Below are positions 17,974 to 27,199 of a stretch of 64,000 nucleotides of DNA, piece by piece. Position 1 is the first letter of the stretch. Each line of letters opens with the position of its first letter. The notes beneath the pieces are model-generated. The model saw only the letters and a program-made list of their open reading frames with translations, had not been told where the DNA came from and searched no databases. Made by a program: the position numbers and the translations under genes. The DNA comes from Parashewanella tropica (GTDB lineage: Bacteria; Pseudomonadota; Gammaproteobacteria; Enterobacterales; Shewanellaceae), in assembly GCF_004358445.1 (NCBI RefSeq), contig NZ_CP037951.1, positions 297,501 to 361,500 on the forward strand, in the 5' to 3' direction.

Positions 17974-18783
17974 TTAATGTAAATCCAAGAGCATTTGCTC
18001 TTGGATTTTTTTATGCACTTGGTTCGGTGTTTTCATCTCTAAACTTAAATGCGGTCTCATATCGTTGTATATCGCTATTGATTCATCGATGAGCAACTTT
18101 AATTCATCAATATTTTTACATTGATATACAAGGAACTCCTGCTTCAGTATACCATTCACCCTCTCTGCGAGTGCATTTTGATAGCAGTCATAACCATCAG
18201 TCATTGAGGGTACTATATTATTTTGCTTAAGTTTATTCTGATAAATAGCAGAGCAATATTGTAACCCTCTGTCTGAGTGATGAATTGCGTTACGTCTATA
18301 ACACCTATGGCTAACAGCCATATCTAGCGCTTTAACCACGTCTGTCGCTTTCATTCCATCACTTAATTCATAGCCCATTATTTTTCGACTATAAGCGTCA
18401 GTGACAAGCGAGAGATAATGCACACCATCATCACTTTCCACATAAGTGATATCACTTACCAAGACTTCTTCAGCTCTTTGTGGCGTGTAATCCTTTAACA
18501 AATTCGGATGCTTTTTCATCCAATGCTTACTGTTAGTCGTTTTCCTATAACTACGCTTGGGTTGAATTAGCAGGTGTTCTTCCCTCAGATAGTCGAATAG
18601 GCCATCTCGCCCGAGCTTTATGCCTTCCTCCATAAGTTGAGGCTTCAGAAGATAGTACAGTTTCCTACCGCCTAATCGTGGCATAAATCGCCGTAACGCT
18701 AGCACCATATTTTTTACTGGAGCTAACATGATAGCCCGTTTTTTATCTCTATATTCCCTTTGATAAATTGATTGCCTCGTCAT
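17974..18783 (-). CDS. IS3-family transposase OrfB (DDE integrase domain)
   Basis: A 269-residue catalytic part of an IS3 transposase. The DDE triad is visible in VSDITYVES, IHHSDRGLQY and NALAERVNG, followed by the family-typical YNDMRPHLSLEMKTPNQVH. The frame is open upstream of the annotated ATG (coding VSLSKACKLLG) and runs into orfA in the -1 frame, so the functional product is probably an OrfAB fusion made by -1 frameshifting near the A-run at ~18823. No exact slippery site was proven. Confidence 0.92.
   Translation of the reverse strand: MTRQSIYQREYRDKKRAIMLAPVKNMVLALRRFMPRLGGRKLYYLLKPQLMEEGIKLGRDGLFDYLREEHLLIQPKRSYRKTTNSKHWMKKHPNLLKDYTPQRAEEVLVSDITYVESDDGVHYLSLVTDAYSRKIMGYELSDGMKATDVVKALDMAVSHRCYRRNAIHHSDRGLQYCSAIYQNKLKQNNIVPSMTDGYDCYQNALAERVNGILKQEFLVYQCKNIDELKLLIDESIAIYNDMRPHLSLEMKTPNQVHKKIQEQMLLDLH
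17981..18012 (+). terminator. Terminator-like hairpin at the left end of the IS, facing the permease operon
   Basis: The perfect 12-bp stem aaatccaagagc / gctcttggattt has loop attt and a following T-run on the + strand. It overlaps the last codons of orfB (minus strand), so the orientation suits rightward transcripts entering from the efflux permease gene. Confidence 0.8.
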
Positions 18784-18812
18784 GCCAAGAAGCTTACAAG
18801 CCTTGCTTAAAC

Positions 18813-19214
18813 TTACTTGCTTTTGTACCTGAAGGTTTCTTGCTCCTTGGCTATAAGCTTTTTTCGCAACCCTATACCATGTTCAGCATCAATAATATCG
18901 ACGACTTCATTAAGTAATAGGTTACGTAACTTTTCATCCTTCAACTCTCGCTCTAAGCGCTTAATCTTTTGAGCTGGTGTTTCTTTGGCTTTAGGTGATT
19001 TAGACATGGTTATTTTCGGTGGTTGACACCAATCTAGCTTACCGTGTTTTCTCAACCATGTAAGTACTGTTGAGCGACCTTGGATACCATAGATTTTTTG
19101 AGCTTGCTTATAGGTCATATCACCTTTTTCAACAGCTGCAACAACCTGCAATTTAAAGCCTAATGAATAATCACGTTGTGTACGTTTTATATAGGTAGGA
19201 TCTGGGTTTGTCAT
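18813..19214 (-). CDS. IS3-family transposase OrfA (helix-turn-helix)
   Basis: A 133-residue DNA-binding subunit: RTQRDYSLGFKLQVVAAVEK and MTYKQAQKIYGIQGRSTVLT form the HTH of the IS3/IS2-type OrfA, followed by a leucine-zipper-like helix (KIKRLERELKDEKLRNLLL). I prefer the ATG at 19214, which has aggact upstream, over the in-frame ATG at 19238, which lies within the terminal inverted repeat. A 25-bp near-palindrome (19222-19246) covers the SD of this start. Confidence 0.9.
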   Translation of the reverse strand: MTNPDPTYIKRTQRDYSLGFKLQVVAAVEKGDMTYKQAQKIYGIQGRSTVLTWLRKHGKLDWCQPPKITMSKSPKAKETPAQKIKRLERELKDEKLRNLLLNEVVDIIDAEHGIGLRKKLIAKEQETFRYKSK

Positions 19215-19270
19215 AATAAGTCCTAAATGTGTAAACACATTTCAGGACGGGACAATTGATTAATAGAAAT

Positions 19271-19301
19271 AGCCCATGCAATCGAGCGTGGGCTTTTTTT
19301 T
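19271..19301 (+). terminator. Rho-independent terminator, probably the original one of the permease operon
   Basis: The stem agcccatgc / gcgtgggct is followed by eight T residues. No gene ends just before it except the inserted IS, so it most likely served the zntR-permease operon before the insertion separated them. Confidence 0.85.
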
Positions 19302-19349
19302 AGAGTCTTCGACTATACTCTTGATAACACAGGGATGTAGGACGGCAGT

Positions 19350-20762
19350 ATGGGCTCTTTCGATGGTAGTATCTCGACCGAAGGTTTACAGGTTAAATTT
19401 ACGAACGGTGATGAACCGACCGTTGAAATTACGTCAGCTAAAGCCTTTGAACCTACCCAAATTAAGCTCGATACAGCCAAACCATCTGAACAAGTTTCCT
19501 CAGAGCCACGTACCGACGTGACTTCACAAGTTGAAAAAGCCGCGCAATCTCATAAAGACGCCGAAACTCAAGGCGTTAATATCAAGAAAAAAGCCTTTAT
19601 TAAGAACTTAGCTCTCGCGATTGGCTCAGGGGTCGCCGTTGGCGTTACCTTGCTGACGACGATTGGCACAGGTGGCGCTACAGCTCCTTTATTGTTTTTA
19701 GCTACGACACACCTTGGTGTGGCTGTAGGAGATAGTATTTGTTCCTATATGGATTGGAAAGGTAAGCGGTCAGACTTACTGCCTATGGGGCAAGACTCCG
19801 TCGGTAATATGGCATTTGCAGCGTTGAAAAAATTGGGGTACCAAGATGGCAAAGCCTTTAAATTTGCCGATAGAATATCGATTGCGACACGTGGATTATT
19901 GGCATTTGCGACGTTATCCTCCAACGAGACAATCAGAGAAAAAGCGCCAGCTGTGCTTAAAAATGCGGCAAAGCAAGGCTATTACAGTGCCAAAGAGTCA
20001 TATATAAAACAACAAGATGCGCTAGCGACGCCTGTTACGCTTTCTCAATTACCTGAAATTGATGAAAGTGACGATGAACTGAGTTCGGCGGGCGAGGCCA
20101 CGCCTTTACTAAAAACCTCAAAGCGAGCCCTGCACCAACTATCTGAGATTGAACAAAAACAGCAACAAGCCGAACAAGCACTAAAGCAAAAATTGCAGCA
20201 AGTGAGTGATAGACGCCTGCAATGGAGTCAGCAGCATTCGGGAACGGTACAGTTTCATGCAGAAAACGACCAAGTCTCATTTCACGATGCACAAGCTACA
20301 GATGACAGCCAACAAGACATTAAAGCAGAACATTCAGATACTGACAGAGCGGCAGCAATCGCAAGACTGAAACGTTCTCCTGAGTATCAAGGTATTCAAA
20401 CAGAAATTGCTAATCTCAGAACCGAACTCGATCTTCGCGGTGAAGCAAAAGTGAAGCGTTTAAAGCAAATGGCAAAGCAGCTTAAGCATTCTCCTGCGAT
20501 GAGGCGTACAGAGCTCGTGACAAATAAAAAAGGCGTGGAAACCCTAAAAGTAGTCGGACCTACTCAGAGCCAGATCCAAGCGGAACTCAGTAAAGAAGAA
20601 ATGTATATTGATCGACAAATGGAAAAGCTGAGAATAGAGCTTGAAGACAAACGAGAGCAAGGTACTCAATGGATGTCATCTGCACTCGATTTGTTAGATC
20701 TGGAGGACGAGAGCTTACAAGATTTCCAAGCCACCACTCGCGGGCTCAATGCTATTTATTAA
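19350..20762 (+). CDS. Membrane-hairpin/coiled-coil protein, paralogue of the protein at 3012
   Basis: A 470-residue protein that I cannot name. It has no signal peptide. A Ser/Thr-rich N-terminus (1-75) is followed by a module at about 79-195: the hydrophobic hairpin AFIKNLALAIGSGVAVGVTL...TAPLLFL, then GDSICSYMDW (127-136), MGQDSVGNMAFAALKKLG and a second hydrophobic stretch ending FATLSS. This matches the modules of the 713-residue protein (GDAFAAYKNW, GSDFIANEMYYIL, TLGSLW). The rest is charged and coiled-coil-like, with Gln-rich EQKQQQAEQALKQKLQQ. It is monocistronic and has no chaperone gene next to it. A type III secreted membrane-active protein is a possibility inferred from the shared module only. 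Its stop overlaps that of the convergent greB by 2 bp. Confidence 0.68.
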   Translation: MGSFDGSISTEGLQVKFTNGDEPTVEITSAKAFEPTQIKLDTAKPSEQVSSEPRTDVTSQVEKAAQSHKDAETQGVNIKKKAFIKNLALAIGSGVAVGVTLLTTIGTGGATAPLLFLATTHLGVAVGDSICSYMDWKGKRSDLLPMGQDSVGNMAFAALKKLGYQDGKAFKFADRISIATRGLLAFATLSSNETIREKAPAVLKNAAKQGYYSAKESYIKQQDALATPVTLSQLPEIDESDDELSSAGEATPLLKTSKRALHQLSEIEQKQQQAEQALKQKLQQVSDRRLQWSQQHSGTVQFHAENDQVSFHDAQATDDSQQDIKAEHSDTDRAAAIARLKRSPEYQGIQTEIANLRTELDLRGEAKVKRLKQMAKQLKHSPAMRRTELVTNKKGVETLKVVGPTQSQIQAELSKEEMYIDRQMEKLRIELEDKREQGTQWMSSALDLLDLEDESLQDFQATTRGLNAIY

Positions 20763-21226
20763 TAGCGAATACTATTGATATACCAAACTTGTTTCCCTGC
20801 AGGAGTGTTGACGACCGCTTCATCGTCCACTTCCTTTTTTAACAAGGCTCTAGCCATCGGCGCATCAATAGAAATGTAATCATTATTACCATAGATTTCA
20901 TCAGGTCCGACAATGCGAAATGACTTAGTTTCACCTTGCTCATTTTCCACTTCCACCCAAGCACCAAAAAAGACTTTTCCATCTTGCTCTTTGGCATGAT
21001 GAACCACCTTTAAGGCTTCTAAACGCTTCCGTAAAAATCGCACTCGGCTGTCAATTTGTCTCAGAAGGCGTTTATTTTCTTTGTAATCGGCATTTTCGCT
21101 GCGATCGCCAAGACTGGCTGCCCAAGCGACTTTTTTGGTGATTTCAGGGCGGTATTCCCGCCACAGATAATCCAACTCTTTTTGTAATTTCTCAAAGCCT
21201 TCAGGGGTGATCAAATTGGTACGCAA
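20759..21226 (-). CDS. greB: Transcript cleavage factor GreB
   Basis: A 155-residue GreB that enters the RNA polymerase secondary channel and stimulates cleavage of backtracked RNA. The N-terminal coiled coil carries the acidic tip in SLGDRSENADYKENKRLLRQID. The FKBP-like C-terminal domain shows VFFGAWVEVEN, FRIVGPDEIYG and ISIDAPMARALLKKEVDDE. The GreB-type YLWREYRPEITKKVAWAASLG distinguishes it from GreA. It is transcribed leftward, divergent from tex. Confidence 0.96.
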   Translation of the reverse strand: MRTNLITPEGFEKLQKELDYLWREYRPEITKKVAWAASLGDRSENADYKENKRLLRQIDSRVRFLRKRLEALKVVHHAKEQDGKVFFGAWVEVENEQGETKSFRIVGPDEIYGNNDYISIDAPMARALLKKEVDDEAVVNTPAGKQVWYINSIRY

Positions 21227-21435
21227 AGGGATGTCTCAAATAAATAACAAGAAAAACACCTTACTTAAATCACAACAGAAATCAACGATTCATATTGAGA
21301 AAAACATAGGTAGATACTTAGGTAAGGTCGTATACGATTGGTTGAACATAAAGCACTTACTGAAAAAAGGGGTTTAAGGGTGTAAGTTATGCTATGTTAA
21401 CCATCATTTTTTTGAGTTCGATAGTAGAAGATTTT

Positions 21436-23772
21436 ATGCAGTCTATAGTTCAAACCATTTCTCACGAGTTATCTGCCAATCAGTCTCAAGTGTCTGCCGC
21501 CATTACGTTATTAGATGATGGTGCGACTGTTCCCTTCATTGCCCGATATCGTAAAGAAGCCACGGGTGGGCTTGATGATACTCAGCTGCGAACGTTAGAG
21601 TCTCGCCTTAGCTATTTAAGAGAATTGAACGAGCGTCGAGAAGTGGTGTTGTCCAGTATTTCAGCTCAAGGAAAACTCACGGAATCCCTTAAGCATGAAA
21701 TACAACAAGCGGACACTAAGACTCGCTTAGAAGATCTGTATTTACCCTTTAAACCAAAGCGCCGCACTAAAGGGGAAATCGCTAAAGAAGCTGGGCTTGA
21801 GCCCTTAGCGGACTTCTTATTATCGAATCGTCAAGCTTCATTAAATGACAAAGCAGCCGAATATATCAATTCGGAAAAAGGCGTTGCTGATGAAAAGTCA
21901 GTTCTAGATGGCGCTCGTTTCATTTTAATGGAACGTTTTGCCGAAGATGCCGAATTACTGCGTAAGATACGTAAACATCTTGAGCAACACGCTCAGCTTG
22001 AAAGTCGGGTGATGAAAGGCAAAGATAAAGAAGGCGCAAAATTTAGAGATTATTTTGAGCATAACGAAGCCATTACCAAAGTCCCTTCACATCGCGCATT
22101 AGCCATGCTTCGTGGTCGCACTGAAGGCATACTGGCACTTAGTTTAAATGCCGATCCTGATTCAGAAGCAAAAGCAGGCAGCTATTGCGAAATCATCATT
22201 CGTGATCACCTTAAATTATCACTTTCAAACTCCGAAGTGGATACATGGCTTGCTACTGTCGTTGCATCGACGTGGCGAGTGAAAATCTCAATGCAAATGG
22301 AAACAGAGTTTATTGCCGCATTAAGAGAGCGTGCCGAAGATGAAGCCATAAAAGTCTTTGCGCGTAACCTTAACGATCTACTGATGGCTTCCCCTGCGGG
22401 CAGCAAAGTCACCATGGGCTTAGATCCCGGGATCCGAACCGGTGTTAAAGTGGCTATTGTTAACGACACTGGCAAGCTAGTGGCACACACCACAATTTTC
22501 CCTCATGCGCCACAAAATCAGTGGGATAAGTCAGCTCGTTCAATCGCCAATTTAGTGAAAATGCACAAGGTGGAACTGATTGCCATCGGTAATGGTACAG
22601 GCTCACGTGAAACCGACAAGCTTGCAGGCGAGGTGATTGCCAGCCTGACGGAAATTAAAAACAAAGTGACTAAAGTCATGGTCAGTGAAGCGGGCGCTTC
22701 TGTTTACTCAGCTTCTGAATTAGCCGCGGCAGAATTTCCAGATCTCGATGTGTCACTTCGCGGCGCTGTGTCGATTGCTCGCCGCCTACAAGATCCAATG
22801 GCAGAACTGGTTAAAATCGAGCCTAAATCCATTGGCGTTGGCCAATATCAGCACGATGTGAACCAGAGCCAGCTATCGCGTTCACTTGAAGCGGTAGTGG
22901 AAGACAGCGTAAACGCTGTGGGTGTTGATTTAAATATGGCATCTGAGCCGTTACTCGCTCAAGTTGCAGGGTTTAATAAAACGCTCGCTAAAAATGTGGT
23001 GAACTACCGTGATGGAAATGGCAGTTTTACTAATCGCAAACAATTGTTGAAAGTGGCACGCCTTGGCCCTAAAGCTTATGAGCAAGCCGCAGGTTTCTTG
23101 AGAATTCAAGGTGGTGATAACCCATTGGATTCCTCTGCCGTTCACCCTGAAGCTTATGGTGTTGTGGAGAAAATGGCGCAACAGTTACAGGTTTCTGTCA
23201 CTGATTTAGTGGGTAATGCTGAAAAGCTTGCAGCCGTAAATGCCAGTGATTATGCCGATGACCAATTTGGTGTAGTCACAGTCAATGACATCATTACAGA
23301 GCTTCAAAAACCGGGGCGTGATCCTCGTGGTGAATTTAAAACCGCCAGCTTTAAAGAAGGTGTCGAAGACGTTAAAGATTTAAAACTGGATATGATCCTC
23401 GAAGGTGTTGTCACCAATGTGACCAATTTTGGTGCCTTTGTCGATGTAGGGGTTCACCAAGATGGCTTAGTGCATATTTCATCATTAACCGATAAGTTTG
23501 TTAGCGATCCACATACTATTGTAAAAGCAGGTGATGTGGTGAAAGTTAAAGTGATCGATGTGGATGTCGAGCGTCGCCGAATTGCGTTAACTATGAAAAT
23601 GGACGAGTCTGCTGCGACAGCGAAAGCTAGTGCCAATGGGCAGCGCGATAACAAAGCTAAGCCTAAGGCGGGTAATAAGCAGCATAAACCTCAGCAAAAG
23701 CAAAATAAGACACCTAAAAATGCCGCTATGGGTAACGCTTTTGCCGAAGCCTTTGCTAAGTTGAAAAAGTAG
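21436..23772 (+). CDS. tex: RNA-binding transcription accessory protein Tex
   Basis: A 778-residue Tex/YhgF. Order: helical N-terminus with [16 protein letters not shown], YqgF/RNase H-like domain ([17 protein letters not shown], near 330), helix-hairpin-helix region ([20 protein letters not shown]) and a C-terminal S1 RNA-binding domain ([20 protein letters not shown], then [13 protein letters not shown]). The Lys/Gln-rich tail ([17 protein letters not shown]) is low complexity. I prefer the ATG at 21436 ([13 protein letters not shown]), as in relatives, to the upstream ATG at 21394, which would add a hydrophobic 14-residue extension. Confidence 0.95.
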   Translation: MQSIVQTISHELSANQSQVSAAITLLDDGATVPFIARYRKEATGGLDDTQLRTLESRLSYLRELNERREVVLSSISAQGKLTESLKHEIQQADTKTRLEDLYLPFKPKRRTKGEIAKEAGLEPLADFLLSNRQASLNDKAAEYINSEKGVADEKSVLDGARFILMERFAEDAELLRKIRKHLEQHAQLESRVMKGKDKEGAKFRDYFEHNEAITKVPSHRALAMLRGRTEGILALSLNADPDSEAKAGSYCEIIIRDHLKLSLSNSEVDTWLATVVASTWRVKISMQMETEFIAALRERAEDEAIKVFARNLNDLLMASPAGSKVTMGLDPGIRTGVKVAIVNDTGKLVAHTTIFPHAPQNQWDKSARSIANLVKMHKVELIAIGNGTGSRETDKLAGEVIASLTEIKNKVTKVMVSEAGASVYSASELAAAEFPDLDVSLRGAVSIARRLQDPMAELVKIEPKSIGVGQYQHDVNQSQLSRSLEAVVEDSVNAVGVDLNMASEPLLAQVAGFNKTLAKNVVNYRDGNGSFTNRKQLLKVARLGPKAYEQAAGFLRIQGGDNPLDSSAVHPEAYGVVEKMAQQLQVSVTDLVGNAEKLAAVNASDYADDQFGVVTVNDIITELQKPGRDPRGEFKTASFKEGVEDVKDLKLDMILEGVVTNVTNFGAFVDVGVHQDGLVHISSLTDKFVSDPHTIVKAGDVVKVKVIDVDVERRRIALTMKMDESAATAKASANGQRDNKAKPKAGNKQHKPQQKQNKTPKNAAMGNAFAEAFAKLKK

Positions 23773-23833
23773 TAACCTTTAAAGGTTTAATGTCGTTCCT
23801 GTCTATGCACTGACGAATCCGCATGTTTTAAGG

Positions 23834-23936
23834 AAAGAAAGGATAAGCAAACGCTGAAACGCTACAAGCCCATCCATGGGCGCTTGGCCTCGGCATCCAT
23901 GCCTCGGACATTCAGCTTATTGCTTATCCTTTCTCC
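23834..23936. repeat. Two-hairpin palindromic intergenic repeat, copy 3
   Basis: The outer arms gaaaggataagcaa and ttgcttatcctttc pair. The core gcccatccatgggc and ggcatccatgcc is nearly identical to the copy at 9986-10084 and in the same orientation. It lies between the convergent tex and a leftward unknown gene and may help termination. Confidence 0.85.
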
Positions 23937-23970
23937 TGTAAATTCAACCGCTTGAAATTTAGATTTTTTA

Positions 23971-24438
23971 TTATAACTCTTCATCGATGATCAGGCGTCG
24001 AGGTGGGCTCTCTTTTTCTTGATACACTTTATTAAGTTGCTGACGGACGTTTTTTGCTTCTGTGGGTGCGACTTGAGTTGTCGAGTCGTGATCTAAAATA
24101 ATCGGCGGCTCTGCGCCAATATGAATATCTGAACGTTTAAGCGCAGCAGGATAGGGAGAATGTGCCGTTCCTGTTATCGATGATGTAACATTTTTTTGAA
24201 TTTCAGGCTCTTGCTCTTGAGGTTTTTGCTCCAGAGTCTCCTGCTGTTGAGAACTGTGCTGTTGCCCCTGTTCTGCATCATGTTCTCTTTCAGGATCGAT
24301 GGCCCGTTCTTTATGAATTTCCGAAACGGATTTAGGTGGAGGAATGGGTTTTTTGTGCTCATTCTCATTACGAACGCTATCGGTAGCCACATTGGTTGGC
24401 GCAATGGGAACGTTGCCATAATGAGTGGTGATTGCCAT
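23971..24438 (-). CDS. Hydrophilic Gln/Glu/Pro-rich protein of unknown function
   Basis: A 155-residue protein that I do not recognise. It has no membrane segment or signal peptide. The N-terminus MAITTHYGNVPIAPTNVATD looks like a conserved block. The middle (about 45-85) is low complexity, rich in Gln and Glu, and predicted disordered. The C-terminal part (AEAKNVRQQLNKVYQEKE-like helix, then SPPRRLIIDEEL) is again more ordered. The protein could be an adaptor or scaffold, but nothing shows it. It lies 35 bp downstream of bioH in the same direction and may be co-transcribed with it. Confidence 0.65.
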   Translation of the reverse strand: MAITTHYGNVPIAPTNVATDSVRNENEHKKPIPPPKSVSEIHKERAIDPEREHDAEQGQQHSSQQQETLEQKPQEQEPEIQKNVTSSITGTAHSPYPAALKRSDIHIGAEPPIILDHDSTTQVAPTEAKNVRQQLNKVYQEKESPPRRLIIDEEL

Positions 24439-24473
24439 TGCCCTTTCCCTGAACGGTAGATGTTGTACAGAGT

Positions 24474-25247
24474 TTAGCCAGTTTTATATAACCATTTCAA
24501 TAGAATGTCACAAAATTCTTCAGTATGTGAAAAAAACGGTGCATGAGCGCACTCGTGCATTAATACATCACTGGTATTGGGCGTTGCAGGAAGTGTTTCA
24601 ATGATAGTTTTTGGTACAAGACTATCGAGCCGTCCCCAAATTCGTAACCAAGGTAGATTAATATTCGAGATGTCTTTGCGCAGATCGTTTTGCTGCAAGA
24701 AAGACAAGCCTTGTGCTAAGGCTTGTTGATCAGGAAGCGGCTGAGTTAACACATCGTGTTTAAGCTGCTTGATCTCTTGCTTGGCGGTTTTACTGCCCAT
24801 GGCTTGAATTGCTAAAAAGCGTTCGACGGTTTTCTTGATATCTGATTGCAATTGCTCAGAAAATAGCGACAACACCTTAGGATCCATTCCCAGCCAGTTT
24901 TCATCGAGTTTACTCAAAAAACAAGGAGACGATGCAACCGTTATCAAGCCTTTCACTTTATTTGGATAAGTTAACGCCAATTGGGTTGCCACTAATCCAC
25001 CTAATGACCAGCCAAGCCAGATACTATCGTCAGGCAAGTGTTCCATCAAATGATCCACCCAAGCATCAAGGTTACCTGATATCGGAGCGCTGTGGCCAAA
25101 ACCGGGTAAGTCCACATAATGGACTCGATAGCCTTCAAGCCTCTCAAATAAAGGAGAAAATACCGCGTGGTTCATGCCCCAGCCATGTAGAAGTACAATA
25201 TCTGGACCTTGACCTTTGGATTCGATATTTAATTTGGGTTGTGGCAC
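24474..25247 (-). CDS. bioH: Pimeloyl-ACP methyl ester esterase
   Basis: A 257-residue alpha/beta hydrolase that releases pimeloyl-ACP from its methyl ester in biotin synthesis. The catalytic triad is visible: Ser81 in GWSLGG, Asp208 in GRLDSLVP and His235 in CAHAPFFSH. The oxyanion-hole region is LLHGWGMN (19-26). The length matches E. coli BioH (256). It is divergent from comF/gntX, as in E. coli, which separates it from other alpha/beta hydrolases. Confidence 0.93.
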   Translation of the reverse strand: MPQPKLNIESKGQGPDIVLLHGWGMNHAVFSPLFERLEGYRVHYVDLPGFGHSAPISGNLDAWVDHLMEHLPDDSIWLGWSLGGLVATQLALTYPNKVKGLITVASSPCFLSKLDENWLGMDPKVLSLFSEQLQSDIKKTVERFLAIQAMGSKTAKQEIKQLKHDVLTQPLPDQQALAQGLSFLQQNDLRKDISNINLPWLRIWGRLDSLVPKTIIETLPATPNTSDVLMHECAHAPFFSHTEEFCDILLKWLYKTG

Positions 25248-25278
25248 GATGGACTTCCTTTCGTAGAGGAGAACGGCA

Positions 25279-26022
25279 ATGGATTGGCGTACTCAGTGGC
25301 GGCAACTGCAACGCTATTTTATAGAATTACTCAAGCGCAGTGTACCGAATCGGTGTATTGCTTGTCATCAGTCTGTGGATAGTGGTGGGAGTGGCATTTG
25401 CTCGGTATGCTTACAAGCAGGCTTATATCAGACTCCAGTTTGCTTAGGGTGCGGTGCGAGTATGACTGAGCTGATCCGATATTGTGGTCAGTGCCAACTA
25501 TCAATGCCAATAAAGATTATTGCGCCATGCAGTTATCATCAAGGCTTAGGACGATGGATCGCCGCGATCAAATACCAACGGCAATTTGCGGTATTAGAGG
25601 CGTTAACCAACGCCTTACATCAAAAAATCATTCAATTGGCAAACGAAGACTTACTGTCAATGCCGCAAGCCATCATTCCCGTCCCTCTTCACCCAAAACG
25701 TCAAAGAAAGCGTGGTTTTAATCAAGCATGGTTGGTAGCAAAACCATTAAGTCAGCAGTTAGGGTTACCTTTACTTGATACGCATTTACTGAGAGTTCAA
25801 GCTACCAAAGAGCAAGCAGGATTGGATGGTAAACAGCGTCGTCAAAATCTTCATGGTGCATTTACCTTAACTCAACCCCTTAATGTTCAACGAGTCGCGA
25901 TTGTGGATGATGTGGTAACGACTGGTACTACAGTGGCCGAAATCGCGAAATTATTGGCACGGCAGGGAATTTCGTCTCAGGTGTGGTGTTTGGCACGAGC
26001 TGAAGCGCCAGAGTTACTGTAA
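25279..26022 (+). CDS. ComF/GntX-family phosphoribosyltransferase-like protein
   Basis: A 247-residue ComF-family protein. A Cys-rich zinc-finger-like N-terminus has CIACHQ, CSVC, CLGCGA and CGQC within residues 21-73. The C-terminal phosphoribosyltransferase fold ends with the PRPP-binding loop RVAIVDDVVTTGTT. Relatives take part in DNA uptake or nutritional use of DNA (ComF, GntX); the precise function is unknown. SD gagga at 25266-25270. It is divergent from bioH with a 31-bp gap. Confidence 0.9.
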   Translation: MDWRTQWRQLQRYFIELLKRSVPNRCIACHQSVDSGGSGICSVCLQAGLYQTPVCLGCGASMTELIRYCGQCQLSMPIKIIAPCSYHQGLGRWIAAIKYQRQFAVLEALTNALHQKIIQLANEDLLSMPQAIIPVPLHPKRQRKRGFNQAWLVAKPLSQQLGLPLLDTHLLRVQATKEQAGLDGKQRRQNLHGAFTLTQPLNVQRVAIVDDVVTTGTTVAEIAKLLARQGISSQVWCLARAEAPELL

Positions 26023-26135
26023 AAACAGCCTTTGACATCAATATGCTTCCTTATCAGAATTAACCACTTATTTTCCGTATTAATTGCGCTGCCATTTTGG
26101 GCTCATACCCAAAGGTTATAGGATTTAATTGCAGT

Positions 26136-27089
26136 ATGAAGTTACCACTAAAACAGTATTTTCCTCACGTAAGTAATTTCGCCATAGGTTGCATGGGATT
26201 TGGCGGGGCATGGGAGGCGTCAAGCTATAACACTGAAGATCGCAGACTTATGCACAATGCCTTGGATACCTGTTTAGATCTAGGAATAAACTTCTTTGAT
26301 CACGCTGATATCTATAAACAAGGTCGAACAGAATCGGTTTTTGGTGAAATATTAAAATCAAGTTCCATACCAAGAGAAGACCTGATCATACAAAGCAAGT
26401 GTGGTATTCGGCTGGCTGATGAACATAGTGTGGGACGATATGATTTTTCAAAAAATTGGATAGTAGAGTCTGTTGAAGCAAGCTTAAGTCGTTTAGGAAC
26501 GGACTATCTTGATATTTTGCTGCTACATCGTCCCGATCCATTAATGGAAATAGAACAAGTTGCTGAGGCGATAAATACGCTATTGTCAGCGGGCAAAATC
26601 CATCACTTAGGTGTTTCTAATATGCACTCTTATCAAGTGGATTTTTTACAACACCAGTTGAATATACCGATTGTTATTAACCAGCTGGAAATGAGCCTAG
26701 CGAATTGCGAATGGGTCAATGAAGGGCTTACTGCGGGAATGAATGAAGCTGGGCGTTTTTCTCCCGGAATTATCGAGTATTCGCAACTGAATAATATTCA
26801 ATTACAAGCATGGGGCTGCTTGGCACAAGGACGATTTACTCGTGACCTTTCATCGCAAACTGACTGCCAGATTAGAGCGCGAGTGTTTGAGCTGGCTAGC
26901 GAATATCAGGTTTCGCCGGAGGCGATAGTGTTAGCTTGGTTAATGCGACACCCTGCAGCTATTCAACCTGTGTTAGGAACAACTAACCCTGATAGGATTA
27001 AAGCTTGTGTTCAAGCACAAACCATCACCTTAACGCGTGAGCATTGGTATGAGCTACTAACCTTGGTAAGAGGTAAGCCTGTACCCTAA
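26136..27089 (+). CDS. Aldo/keto reductase, YdhF-like
   Basis: A 317-residue NADPH-dependent aldo/keto reductase with a TIM-barrel fold. It shows the catalytic Asp/Tyr motif FFDHADIYKQGRTES, the Lys in IIQSKCGIR, the family motif DYLDILLLHRPDPLME, then HHLGVSNMHSYQ and the cofactor loop PVLGTTNPDRIKAC. It resembles E. coli YdhF over its full length. ATG 26136 (MKLPLKQYF) is preferred to a TTG at 26097. The substrate is unknown. It lies upstream of proB in the same direction. Confidence 0.88.
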   Translation: MKLPLKQYFPHVSNFAIGCMGFGGAWEASSYNTEDRRLMHNALDTCLDLGINFFDHADIYKQGRTESVFGEILKSSSIPREDLIIQSKCGIRLADEHSVGRYDFSKNWIVESVEASLSRLGTDYLDILLLHRPDPLMEIEQVAEAINTLLSAGKIHHLGVSNMHSYQVDFLQHQLNIPIVINQLEMSLANCEWVNEGLTAGMNEAGRFSPGIIEYSQLNNIQLQAWGCLAQGRFTRDLSSQTDCQIRARVFELASEYQVSPEAIVLAWLMRHPAAIQPVLGTTNPDRIKACVQAQTITLTREHWYELLTLVRGKPVP

Positions 27090-27199
27090 TTAACCCTTGC
27101 TTAACAAGTGTGCTTTTTTTATGCTGAGTGTGTTCGAAATTTAATCTTCATTCTTCTCTTAAATTAAGCTTAAAAATCATAAATACTTGGATGGCGCTA

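Larger units (their letters stand above)
17946..19254 (-). mobile_element. IS3-family insertion sequence (1309 bp)
   Basis: Two overlapping-frame transposase genes lie between imperfect terminal inverted repeats: left tgtctcgtcctaaaatacgtt (from 17946) and right, on the minus strand, tgtcccgtcctgaaatgtgtt (to 19254). A 3-bp att flanks both ends (17943-17945 and 19255-19257), consistent with a short IS3-type target duplication. Both ORFs look intact, so the element may be active. It landed between the efflux permease and its apparent terminator at 19271. Confidence 0.92.
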
